A program made the translations under genes and the position numbers. From the IMG/VR virus record IMGVR_UViG_3300009098_000005, positions 1 through 42,531 of that record: a DNA stretch of 42,531 nt; one strand, 5' to 3'. Source of the stretch: a virus. The notes beneath the pieces are model-generated. The model did not search any database and was not told where the DNA came from. It saw only the letters and a list, made by a program, of their open reading frames with translations. This document shows, piece after piece, positions 1 to 6,013 of the stretch (position 1 is its first letter; every line of letters begins with the position of its first letter).

Positions 1-29
1 CCCCAAAAAAGGGAAGCCGTCCTCGCCGG
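1..29. repeat. 29-bp terminal direct repeat, left copy
   Basis: Bases 1-29 are identical to 42503-42531 (right copy). This could be the overlap left when a circular or circularly permuted genome is assembled, or a short true terminal repeat. The right copy contains half of a terminator hairpin, and the small terminase frame runs through the joined ends without a stop, which supports real continuity of the two ends. Confidence 0.85.
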
Positions 30-73
30 ATGGGCTGTCTGGCGCGAATCATACGCGCTGGCGCGGTTGCGTG

Positions 74-319
74 CTACGCGGTCTGCTCGGTGCGGAAGCG
101 CCAGGGCACGCCGGTCTCCGAGAGGCGGCAGAGGATCTTGGCCTGGGTGACGTGCAGCTCGAGCGACCAGACCTCAAGGGCTTCGAGGCGGTCGCGGGCG
201 ACCAGCTCGGCCGCCAGGTAGGCCAGGATCTCGGCGCGCCGGCCGCTCAGGACCACCCGCTCGCCCGTGTCGGTGACCAGCGTCAGCGAGGAGGCGCGCG
301 GGGTGCGGCGCTCCGTCAC
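74..319 (-). CDS. Small HTH-like protein, last gene of the early operon
   Basis: An 81-residue protein starting at GTG. Residues about 28-75 read as a compact all-helical domain (SGRRAEILAYLAAELVAR followed by LHVTQAKILCRLSETG) that resembles a small winged-helix or helix-turn-helix fold. I do not recognise a named family. It is the last gene of the leftward run beginning at 4523 and ends about 20 bases before the ATG proposed for the small terminase across the circular join. A role in DNA binding is inferred only from the helix pattern. Confidence 0.55.
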   Translation of the reverse strand: MTERRTPRASSLTLVTDTGERVVLSGRRAEILAYLAAELVARDRLEALEVWSLELHVTQAKILCRLSETGVPWRFRTEQTA

Positions 320-344
320 CCGCGCACAGTCCCACGCGACCGGG

Positions 345-563
345 TCAGCGTGGAGGTCGCCGTCGCAGCACCGACACGGACCCCCGGCGCTCGGTCGGGT
401 CGAAGACGTGGTCGAAGTCGGCCTGGAGTGCGGTGGTGTCGATGACCTGCCGTTCCCCGCAGGCGCGGCACTCGAGCATGTAGCGACCCGGATCGTTGGT
501 CAGTCCCCAGCCCAGGTTGCGCCAGTCCGGGTGGGCGCACGGCACAGCGCCGGTGTTGGGCAT
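345..563 (-). CDS. Small zinc-binding protein
   Basis: A 72-residue protein with an excellent ribosome binding site (AGGAGGTGA, 8 bases before the ATG), which fixes the start. Candidate metal ligands are C9 and H11 near the N-terminus and the pair in ECRACGE at about 32-35, a treble-clef or zinc-ribbon arrangement like the many small zinc proteins of this genome. The C-terminal tail is Arg-rich. No family is recognised. Gaps of 25 bases on either side make it less tightly coupled than most genes in this operon. Confidence 0.65.
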   Translation of the reverse strand: MPNTGAVPCAHPDWRNLGWGLTNDPGRYMLECRACGERQVIDTTALQADFDHVFDPTERRGSVSVLRRRPPR

Positions 564-588
564 CGCGGGTCACCTCCTAGCCGTCACC

Positions 589-774
589 TTAGCCGTCCGC
601 CGTCAGCCACGCCTGCTCGCCGTGGATCTCCACTCTGAGGACGCCCCTGTCCTTGCCGGCCCGCAGGGTGACGGGTCGGGCTAACTGGAAGCGGACGAGC
701 TGGCCCCCCTCGAGCTCGATCAGGACGGCGATGGCCCGCGCGGGCTTCGGGGTGCGCGGGGTGAGGCCGATCAC
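589..774 (-). CDS. Small hypothetical protein
   Basis: A 61-residue frame starting at GTG (complement of 772-774). The protein alternates hydrophobic and charged residues (IAVLIELEGGQLVRFQLA, then GVLRVEIHGEQAWL), a pattern expected for a small beta-sheet domain. No strong ribosome binding site is visible, and it directly follows the low-complexity stretch 775-1150, so the start is uncertain. It lies in the same orientation as its neighbours. Function unknown. Confidence 0.45.
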   Translation of the reverse strand: MIGLTPRTPKPARAIAVLIELEGGQLVRFQLARPVTLRAGKDRGVLRVEIHGEQAWLTADG

Positions 775-1150
775 CGGAGCACGTCGCGCACGAGCATCCG
801 CTGCGCCGGCCTCACCACGCCTGGACGTGCCTGACCCAGACTCACCCCACCACGCCTAGCCAGCCCTGACCCGCCTAACCGACCCTCGCCGTGCCCCGCC
901 TTGCCGGCCACACCGGGACTGACCCCGCCATACCCCACCCAGCCCAACCGGGCCACGCCAGCCATCCGAGCCTCACCGATCCATGACCAGACCATCCACG
1001 CCTAGCCAGCCACGCCACGACGCACGGAACCGTGCCTAGCCATGTCGGCCGTACCACGCGACGCCACCCGAGCCAAGACGAGCCTGACCATGCCGGCCCT
1101 ACCTAACCATGACAAGACGCGCCCCGCGCAGCCATGCCAGCCAGTCCAAC
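775..1150. repeat. Low-complexity, C/A-biased non-coding stretch with degenerate repeats
   Basis: About 375 bases without a convincing gene. The plus strand is very poor in G runs and made of variations on CCACGCC, CCAGCC and CCTAGCCA. GCCTAGCCA occurs exactly at 854-862, 1000-1008 and 1034-1042, and the 16-mer CCACGCCTAGCCAGCC occurs at 850-865 and 996-1011. The minus-strand frames are Gly/Trp/Arg-rich low-complexity shadows. As RNA from the leftward operon it would be a G-rich untranslated spacer between the genes at 1151 and 774. Confidence 0.6.
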
Positions 1151-1735
1151 CTAGACAGCCAGGCTCCCGCGCCCGAGGTGTTCCTCGACCTCCTCGATGG
1201 CGCGGAAGACCCGCGCGAGCTCCTCCACGTCGCGGTAGCGGGCGCGCCAGCGCATCAGGTCGGCGAAGGCCTGCGCCACGTAGCGCCGCCGGACCTGCTC
1301 GTCCCCCATCACCTGGGCGATCGGCAGGTAGGTGTTCCGGGGCTGATCCTCGTCGTCCTCGAGCCGCTCGTCGGCGGGTGATCGACGCAGGTTGATCACG
1401 TACCGGACCGGGTGCGTCAGGGTCTGGTCGCTCTTGCGGTAGACGACGACGAGGTGGCGCAAGAGGTAGCGGGCCTGATCAGCCCGGTGGGCGCGGGCGG
1501 CCTCGTCGTCGTCCCACTCGAAGCAGTCGTGCAGCACCGCGTCCGGCTCGGCCGAGGCGCTCACGATCAGGTCGGGGGTGAGGCTACCCGTCTCGCGGTA
1601 GATGCGCTGGAGCTCCTGCGCGGCCACCTCGGCCGAGACGGGCAGGTTGGTGAACGGCTTCCACCGCACCCCCTCGACCCCGGTCGGCCCCCGCCGCGCC
1701 AGAAACGTCGGAACCGTCGCCCTGAACGTCGCCAC
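1151..1735 (-). CDS. Conserved phage protein of unknown function
   Basis: A 194-residue protein starting at GTG with GGAGG seven bases upstream; its first base overlaps the TAG stop of the gene before it. It resembles a family I recall from many phages, with an N-terminal 'WKPF..LPVSAEVAAQELQRIYRETG' type region, a middle FEWDDDEAARAHRADQARYL stretch, a short beta segment and a C-terminal helical region ending in FRAIEEVEEHLG. The name and function of the family are unknown to me. It is usually paired with a homologue of the upstream gene, and here sits next to a VRR-NUC nuclease, which suggests a DNA-transaction role by inference. Confidence 0.8.
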   Translation of the reverse strand: MATFRATVPTFLARRGPTGVEGVRWKPFTNLPVSAEVAAQELQRIYRETGSLTPDLIVSASAEPDAVLHDCFEWDDDEAARAHRADQARYLLRHLVVVYRKSDQTLTHPVRYVINLRRSPADERLEDDEDQPRNTYLPIAQVMGDEQVRRRYVAQAFADLMRWRARYRDVEELARVFRAIEEVEEHLGRGSLAV

Positions 1736-2349
1736 TAGGACACCTCCTCCGCTGACTCGACGTGGAACATGCCGTAACTGCCGTCCTTCTCGGGGCGCCA
1801 CTCCCCCACGCCGACCGAGAAGCCGGCCTGGTTGAACAGGTGGATGATCTGCTCGAGGGTGACCGAGCGCGTGCTGTAGCGCAGCGGGAGGGTGACCGCC
1901 CAGGACGCGAAGGCCGGCCGGTAGCGGATATCGGCCGTGCCCATGGCGATGCGGACCATGTCCTCGCGCATCCGGGGCTCGCCCTCGATCGCGACCAGCT
2001 CGCCCATGACATGGAAAGCCCCGCGCAGGAAGGTCTTGGTCAGGCCGCTGACCTGGGTGGCGGCGTTGACGGCCGCGGCCTTGAACGCGATGGTCGGCAG
2101 GGCCGGCGCGCCGTCGGCGGTGCCGTCGGCGGTCCGGTAGAAGGCGGCCTGGTACTCCTCCTCGGGGTTCTTCGGTTCCTTCTTCTGCTGGGCCTTGCCC
2201 ATCTGCTTGTCGCGCATCTGGGCGCGGGCCTTCTCGGACCAGGCGTGGGTGATCAGTTCGGAGTCGCCGACGATGCGGAGGTGGACCGTGCGGAGCTCGA
2301 GCGCCGGCACCTCCAGGGTCTGGACGCCGGTCGGGGGTCTGGACGCCAC
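1735..2349 (-). CDS. Conserved phage protein of unknown function (partner of the next gene)
   Basis: A 204-residue protein from a GTG start with AAGGAGA nine bases upstream. Recognisable features are HAWSEKARAQM near residue 35-45, a Lys-rich KKEPKNPEEEYQAA segment, FKAAAVNAA, and the C-terminal block with GEPRMREDMVRIAMGTADI and GFSVGVGEWRPEKDG. I recall this combination from many tailed phages as an uncharacterised early protein. Together with the gene at 1151 it forms a conserved pair next to a nuclease, so a role in recombination or host takeover is a guess. No catalytic motif is obvious. Confidence 0.82.
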   Translation of the reverse strand: MASRPPTGVQTLEVPALELRTVHLRIVGDSELITHAWSEKARAQMRDKQMGKAQQKKEPKNPEEEYQAAFYRTADGTADGAPALPTIAFKAAAVNAATQVSGLTKTFLRGAFHVMGELVAIEGEPRMREDMVRIAMGTADIRYRPAFASWAVTLPLRYSTRSVTLEQIIHLFNQAGFSVGVGEWRPEKDGSYGMFHVESAEEVS

Positions 2350-2375
2350 GGGGTCTTTCTCCTTGTGCTGTGAGG

Positions 2376-2660
2376 TTACTGCTGGGTGACGGTGATCCCG
2401 ATGGCCCGCAGGGCGTCCTCGACCGTCTCGACCACCCGGACGGGCCGGCCGGCCCAGTCACGGTGCCAGCGCGCCTGGCCGGACGTGGGGCGCTTGCCGG
2501 GCCGCTTGACCTCCAGGGTGCAGTCCACGCCGTGGAAGCCGACCAGGAGGTCGGGGCAGTCGTCGCCGACGCGCGCCAGCGACTGGACGGTCGCGCCGAC
2601 CGCGACCAGGGCGGCGACGATCGGTTGGTGGTTGTTGTCGATCTTGGCGGCGCGGCGCAT
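2376..2660 (-). CDS. VRR-NUC family nuclease
   Basis: A 94-residue PD-(D/E)XK enzyme of the VRR-NUC type. The catalytic pattern is visible: PDLLV with the Asp at residue 37, then E50-V-K52 (TLEVKRPGKRPTSGQ), followed by Q62 and the WHRDW helix. Length and order match the stand-alone virus-type VRR-NUC proteins, some of which cleave Holliday junctions or branched DNA. The ATG overlaps the TGA of the upstream gene, so translation is coupled. Likely acts in resolving replication or recombination intermediates; substrate not shown by sequence. Confidence 0.88.
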   Translation of the reverse strand: MRRAAKIDNNHQPIVAALVAVGATVQSLARVGDDCPDLLVGFHGVDCTLEVKRPGKRPTSGQARWHRDWAGRPVRVVETVEDALRAIGITVTQQ

Positions 2661-3202
2661 CAGGTGTCGGGCTCCCGGCCGAGCAGCGCGTCGCGGCGCA
2701 GGACGGGGCAGGCGGGCGCGTGCTCACCGACCTGCTCTACTCGCCTCATGCCTCCACCCATCGAGTCGGGCATGGAGACGACGTACGACTCGCGGATGTC
2801 TGCCCCGCAGAACTGGCAGGCGTCGGCCTTCAACGGGTCGGCGAGCACCGGCGCCAGCACGGCGCGGAGCTCGTCGCGCTGGGCGAGGGCGGCGTTGCGT
2901 TCGGCCTCCATCTCGTCGGCGTCGGCGTTGAACACGTGCATCCGGTGCAGTGCCTCGTCCCGCTCGGCGAGGAGGCGGGCGGCGACCAGCGCCTCGGCGT
3001 TCCGCTCGGCCGTCAGCATGTACGTCCGCGCCTCGAGCCGTTGGCGCAGGGCGCGCAGCCGGCCGGCCGTCCTGGCCCGGCCGGCGCGGAGGCGACGCAC
3101 CTCGGCCAGAAGCAACAGCACGTCCGCACTGGCGACCGGGGCCGAGCCGAAGTAGTTGCACCGGGCGAAGCGGTCGATCTTGGCCAGTTCCTGCTCGCTC
3201 AC
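2660..3202 (-). CDS. Coiled-coil protein with C-terminal CPVLRRD zinc module
   Basis: A 180-residue protein starting at GTG inside the previous stop (GTGA). Residues about 25-120 form a long Arg/Glu/Ala-rich coiled coil. The C-terminal 55 residues hold a putative zinc site: C129 and C132 (CQFCG), then H161 and C165 in HAPACPVLRRDALLGR. The same closing motif occurs in the plus-strand gene at 30381, so the two proteins share a module. Function unknown; DNA or protein binding by the zinc module is inferred. Confidence 0.8.
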   Translation of the reverse strand: MSEQELAKIDRFARCNYFGSAPVASADVLLLLAEVRRLRAGRARTAGRLRALRQRLEARTYMLTAERNAEALVAARLLAERDEALHRMHVFNADADEMEAERNAALAQRDELRAVLAPVLADPLKADACQFCGADIRESYVVSMPDSMGGGMRRVEQVGEHAPACPVLRRDALLGREPDT

Positions 3203-3471
3203 GGGCCGAACCACCAGGAGCGGGGCTTGCCCAGGATGGTGGCGACGTCGGTCGCCGCGTGGAGCGACCGAACCGCCGCGCGCAGCACCTCGACCTCGCC
3301 ACTCAACCGATCGGCCCGCGACTTCTCCCACAGCCAGGCGGCGAGGAGCACGCGCGCGTCGGCGACGGACAAGCCGCTGTCGTACCGCTCGTCGGGGATG
3401 CCGACCTCGGCCGCCTCGGCGTGCGCGGCGGCCAGGGTCGCGTTGAAGGCGGCGAGCTGCTGCTCGGTCAC
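3199..3471 (-). CDS. Small helical hypothetical protein
   Basis: A 90-residue protein from a GTG overlapping the previous stop codon by four bases (GTGA). It is almost entirely helical: an Ala-rich first third, an ERYDSGLSVADARVLLAAWLWEKSRADRL middle and a final stretch ending RSWWFGP. No cysteine pairs, membrane segments or known motifs. It sits in an unbroken chain of translationally coupled small genes from 4523 to 2376. I do not recognise it. Confidence 0.7.
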   Translation of the reverse strand: MTEQQLAAFNATLAAAHAEAAEVGIPDERYDSGLSVADARVLLAAWLWEKSRADRLSGEVEVLRAAVRSLHAATDVATILGKPRSWWFGP

Positions 3472-3656
3472 TGAGGCATCTCGACGGCGGTGCCGGGGTG
3501 GCGCGGCAGGTAGTGGTCGAGCACGTCGGCCACCTCGTCCAGGGTCGAGACCCAGGCGACGATGGGGAAGACGGGGCTGCCCGGCGTGATCAGGTCGGCC
3601 ACGAAGCCGGCGCGGCCACTGCGCGTGGTCGCGCGGCGGATCACGATGCGGTTCAT
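3468..3656 (-). CDS. Small hypothetical protein
   Basis: A 62-residue protein whose ATG overlaps the stop of the gene upstream (ATGA), chosen over a GTG-type start four codons earlier because of this coupling. The sequence has a beta-rich first half (RIVIRRATT, GFVADLITPGSPVFPIVAWV) followed by an amphipathic helix TLDEVADVLDHYL. It has the look of a small toxin-like or inhibitor-like phage early protein, but no family is recognised. Confidence 0.68.
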   Translation of the reverse strand: MNRIVIRRATTRSGRAGFVADLITPGSPVFPIVAWVSTLDEVADVLDHYLPRHPGTAVEMPQ

Positions 3657-3886
3657 CCGATTTCCCACCCGACGCCCGCCAGTCCCCGCAGGGCCGCTTC
3701 GTCACTCGCGTCGGTCGGCAGGGCCAGTGTGGCGCGCAGGGTGCGGCGGGCGCGGTCGTGCTCGAGCAGCTCCAGGCGACAGGAAATCTTCTCGAGCAGG
3801 CGGTGAAGCTGGGTGCGCTCGGCGGCGACGCGGACGGCTTCGGCCTCCAGGGCGACGAGGCGGGCGGTTAGCTCGGTGGGGGTCAC
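3653..3886 (-). CDS. Small coiled-coil protein
   Basis: A 77-residue protein starting at GTG (GTGA overlap with the gene upstream). Residues 5-60 have a clear heptad pattern (LTARLVALEAEAVRVAAERTQLHRLLEKI), predicting a coiled coil, followed by a short C-terminal tail. One cysteine only. No recognised family. Position in the middle of the early chain of coupled genes suggests it is made early after infection. Confidence 0.68.
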   Translation of the reverse strand: MTPTELTARLVALEAEAVRVAAERTQLHRLLEKISCRLELLEHDRARRTLRATLALPTDASDEAALRGLAGVGWEIG

Positions 3887-4179
3887 GACGATTCTCCACG
3901 GGCTTTGGCAACGGCGGCGCGCAGTTGCTGGCGGTAGAGGTCGCGGGCGACGTCGGTCATCGGCGGGTAGCCCTCGTCGGTCCACTCGGCGATGCGGTCG
4001 AGTTGCCACAGCGCCGCCGCGCAGGCGGCGAGCAGGTCGGGGGCGGCGGCGATGAGGCGGGCGTCGCTCTCATCCAAACCGACGACGAGCACGGCGCGGC
4101 CCGCATCGAAGAAGACGCCCCACTCGTCGTCGCTGACCTCTTGGGCGTCCCAGGGGCCAGCGGTGTGCTGCCCGCTCAT
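3883..4179 (-). CDS. HTAGPW-type conserved phage protein
   Basis: A 98-residue protein. The N-terminus MSGQHTAGPW followed later by ARLIAAAPDLLAAC is a signature I recognise from a very widespread uncharacterised family of phage and prophage proteins. The ATG overlaps the upstream TGA (ATGA). The middle contains a short beta sheet (WGVFFDAGRAVLVVG) and the C-terminus is helical. No catalytic residues are known for the family. It is a reliable phage marker but not informative on function. Confidence 0.85.
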   Translation of the reverse strand: MSGQHTAGPWDAQEVSDDEWGVFFDAGRAVLVVGLDESDARLIAAAPDLLAACAAALWQLDRIAEWTDEGYPPMTDVARDLYRQQLRAAVAKARGESS

Positions 4180-4523
4180 CGGTCGATCCGCGTCGGGTGA
4201 ATATCCTCGGCCTCGGCGACGGTCAGCGGCCCCGCCTCGCGCGCCGTGGCCATCGCGTCGAGGACGGGCTGGGGCAGGGTCGTGAACGCGCGGCACTGGA
4301 TCAGCAGATCCCAGTCGAGGTGGCCCGAGACGATCAACTCGCCGTTGCCACCGATGTTGCCGCGCAGGACGTTGGCCTCGAAGTCGGTGCCGACGCCCGA
4401 CGCGATCAGGCGCAGGGCCTCGGCCACGTTCTCGAACTCGTCGGCTAGATCGCGTGCCTCGTCGCGCTCGTGGGCGAGGTCGGCCAGCTCGCCCGGGTCC
4501 ATCTCTCGGTCGTGATTGGTCAT
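4176..4523 (-). CDS. Hypothetical protein, first gene of the early operon
   Basis: A 115-residue acidic protein with an ATG at 4523 preceded by GAGGAGAA. It begins with an Asp/Glu-rich coiled-coil stretch (residues 5-45) and then a segment rich in Gly/Asn (VLRGNIGGNGELIVSGHLDWDLLIQC) that may be a small beta domain. No family recognised. It is the first gene downstream of the strong leftward promoter at 4550-4579, so it should be among the earliest proteins made. Confidence 0.72.
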   Translation of the reverse strand: MTNHDREMDPGELADLAHERDEARDLADEFENVAEALRLIASGVGTDFEANVLRGNIGGNGELIVSGHLDWDLLIQCRAFTTLPQPVLDAMATAREAGPLTVAEAEDIHPTRIDR

Positions 4524-4544
4524 CGCTGTTCTCCTCAGTGCGTA

Positions 4545-4579
4545 GTGCTATAATAGCACCAGTACCAGTATAGTGTCAA
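4545..4579 (-). promoter_or_regulatory. Strong leftward early promoter with palindromic operator on its -10
   Basis: On the minus strand TTGACA (complement of 4574-4579) and TATTAT (complement of 4550-4555) are separated by 18 bases, a near-consensus sigma-70 promoter for the operon starting at 4523. The -10 is embedded in the perfect palindrome GTGCTAT-A-ATAGCAC at 4545-4559, an evident operator. A second partial dyad AGTGT...ACACT (4573-4577 and 4587-4591) overlaps both the -35 and the -10 of the divergent Arc gene. Confidence 0.85.
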
Positions 4580-4585
4580 TATAGC

Positions 4586-4591
4586 TACACT
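4586..4591 (+). promoter_or_regulatory. -10 box of the leaderless Arc-type gene
   Basis: TACACT lies six bases before the GTG at 4598, so transcription should begin at or next to the start codon. No good -35 hexamer is visible. The box is part of the dyad that also covers the leftward promoter, so repressor binding would affect both. Confidence 0.6.
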
Positions 4592-4597
4592 GATGGA

Positions 4598-4759
4598 GTG
4601 GAACCGACCGTGAACCTGAACCTGCGCCTGCCGCCCGATGTGCATGCCCGCGTCAAGGAGGCGGCCGCCAAGGAGACGCGCAGCCTCAACGGCCAGATCG
4701 TCCAGATGCTCCGCGACGCCCTGAAGCTGCGCGACCAGGGCACGCCGACGACGGACTAA
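4598..4759 (+). CDS. Arc/MetJ-type ribbon-helix-helix repressor
   Basis: A 53-residue protein on the plus strand. The N-terminal strand TVNLNLRLPPDVHARVKEAA followed by SLNGQIVQMLRDALKL is the classic ribbon-helix-helix fold of Arc-like repressors: alternating residues of the strand contact the DNA major groove and two helices dimerise. No ribosome binding site is present; the GTG start lies six bases after TACACT, indicating a leaderless message. An ATG five bases upstream (4593-4595) is out of frame. It diverges from the early operon and likely represses the adjacent leftward promoter and itself. Confidence 0.85.
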   Translation: MEPTVNLNLRLPPDVHARVKEAAAKETRSLNGQIVQMLRDALKLRDQGTPTTD

Positions 4760-4800
4760 CCCACCCCACGCGCGCCACCCGCGCCGCGCGCCTAGCCGGG

Positions 4801-5025
4801 TCATCGCGCCGACCCCCTCGGCAGCACGCAGCCCGTGTCGGCCATCTGGACGCCGTCGGGCAGGAACTCCCCCGGATGGACGATGACCGTGTGCCCCGTC
4901 GGCCAGAAGACCTGGACCGTGCCCGGCTCGCCGCACTTGGGGCAGATCACGGCCGCGCCGAGGAGGAGGTCACCCGGCGGCGCGGGATCGCCGCGCAGCC
5001 ACGCCCGGTAGTTCTTCTCAGACAC
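4801..5025 (-). CDS. Small zinc-ribbon protein
   Basis: A 74-residue protein starting at GTG and overlapping the end of the transglycosylase gene by eight bases. CPKCGEPG (around residues 29-32) provides one cysteine pair; a later H45 or H50 and C66 may complete a metal site. A hydrophobic strand pattern (TVQVFWPTGHTVIV) suits a zinc ribbon. Last gene of the replication/accessory operon, convergent with the Arc gene. Function unknown. Confidence 0.7.
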   Translation of the reverse strand: MSEKNYRAWLRGDPAPPGDLLLGAAVICPKCGEPGTVQVFWPTGHTVIVHPGEFLPDGVQMADTGCVLPRGSAR

Positions 5026-5518
5026 CCCAACACGACCGACTAGCTGCCCAGTGGAACCCGAAGCGCCCGCCCGAGTCCTCCCACAGCGCGAAGGCCACGC
5101 CGATGTTCACCCACGGGATCAGCACGTTCCGCGTCCCGAACATCCGCGCCGCCAGCCACCCCCACGAGTAGAGCTGGAACAGCCCCGCCGCACCACTCGA
5201 CGGGTTGATCGCGCCCGGATCTCCTTGACTCTCACAACTGATCACGAGAAGCGCCGTGTCGGTCGGCCAGGGGTAGGCGTCCACCGCCTCGCGCCACTGC
5301 TGAACCTGCTCGGTGCCGTAGCTGGCTCGAGGACCGCGCACGGCCGGGACGTACCGAGGCGCCTCCTCCACCGCCTGGGCCGCCGCGCTCCCCCACACGG
5401 TCAGCACGGCGCACACCGCCAGGGCGGCCGTCGCCGCCAGGCGCTGTGGGTTGAACGTCAACGTCCGTCCGCTGCGCGAAACAGCCCAGATTTTGCGTAC
5501 CAGCAGGCCAGCATTCAT
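5018..5518 (-). CDS. Exported lytic transglycosylase-like protein
   Basis: A 166-residue protein. Residues about 26-49 form a signal peptide or membrane anchor (LAATAALAVCAVLTVWGSAAAQA, AxA-type cleavage site). Residues 85-160 show the SLT/goose-lysozyme-like core: catalytic Glu at E96 in ISCESQGDPGAINP, then SGAAGLFQLYSWGW. It should cleave the glycan strands of peptidoglycan outside the membrane. The start ATG was chosen because it precedes the signal peptide directly. Its position in the early/accessory operon, far from the lysis genes, is unusual; roles could be signal-arrest-type lysis, superinfection effects or wall remodelling. Confidence 0.8.
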   Translation of the reverse strand: MNAGLLVRKIWAVSRSGRTLTFNPQRLAATAALAVCAVLTVWGSAAAQAVEEAPRYVPAVRGPRASYGTEQVQQWREAVDAYPWPTDTALLVISCESQGDPGAINPSSGAAGLFQLYSWGWLAARMFGTRNVLIPWVNIGVAFALWEDSGGRFGFHWAASRSCWGV

Positions 5519-5595
5519 ACGCACGCTCCATTGGATGTTTTCGTGGTTGGCCCCATTTCTCGGGCAACGTGGACCGCCGGCACGAGTGGCGTGCC

Positions 5596-5796
5596 TCACG
5601 CGAGCAGTCCGCGTAGTTGACCCCGCAGCTTCTCGGCCTCGAGTCCCAGGCGCACCGCCCGCTGGAGGAGCGCGATGGCCTGCTCGGGCGTCGGCGGCAT
5701 CCGGTCCACGAAGCACCCGTCGCAGTCGGGTGTCGTGATCCAGCGCGTGCAGGTCGGGCACGCGCGCAGTCTCTCGATGGCTTCCTCGCGGGTCAT
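5596..5796 (-). CDS. Small zinc-finger protein
   Basis: A 66-residue protein with GGAGG six to seven bases before the ATG. Two cysteine pairs, CPTC at residues 13-16 and C25/C28 in CDGC, make a four-Cys zinc knuckle; the rest is a helical tail PEQAIALLQRAVRLGLEAEKLRGQL. No named family. It is one of at least six small four-Cys proteins in this operon. Confidence 0.75.
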   Translation of the reverse strand: MTREEAIERLRACPTCTRWITTPDCDGCFVDRMPPTPEQAIALLQRAVRLGLEAEKLRGQLRGLLA

Positions 5797-5806
5797 CGGT
5801 TCCTCC

Positions 5807-6013
5807 TCATCGGACCCACGCCGCGAGCCAACCGCAGACGCCGGCCCCCACGATCACCACACCCCACCTCGCCACCGGGCCGCGCCACCACCGCGCCCGT
5901 CGCCGCTCGGCCATGCGCGCCCGCCTGTATCCGGCCAGGTCGTCGGGGAGGTTGCGGCGGGACTGGGCGCGGACGAGCGTCGCGTGGCGATCGCGGTCGA
6001 TGGGCAGGGTCAC
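5807..6013 (-). CDS. Small single-span membrane protein
   Basis: A 68-residue protein starting at GTG, overlapping the methyltransferase stop (GTGA). The first 48 residues are very basic (many Arg), followed by one hydrophobic span at about 49-67 (WGVVIVGAGVCGWLAAW) at the extreme C-terminus. This predicts a tail-anchored membrane protein with a positive cytoplasmic domain. No family recognised. Confidence 0.68.
   Translation of the reverse strand: MTLPIDRDRHATLVRAQSRRNLPDDLAGYRRARMAERRRARWWRGPVARWGVVIVGAGVCGWLAAWVR

Noticed and set aside
48-76. TATGAT as a promoter for the small terminase on the minus strand
   Set aside because: The box overlaps the proposed ATG at 52-50 and has no good -35 (TAGCAC); kept only as a remote possibility.
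771-1057. Minus-strand frames in the low-complexity region (771-995, 875-1057)
   Set aside because: Translation is repetitive Gly/Trp/Arg/Val sequence derived from the DNA repeats; two frames are equally open and neither has a ribosome binding site.
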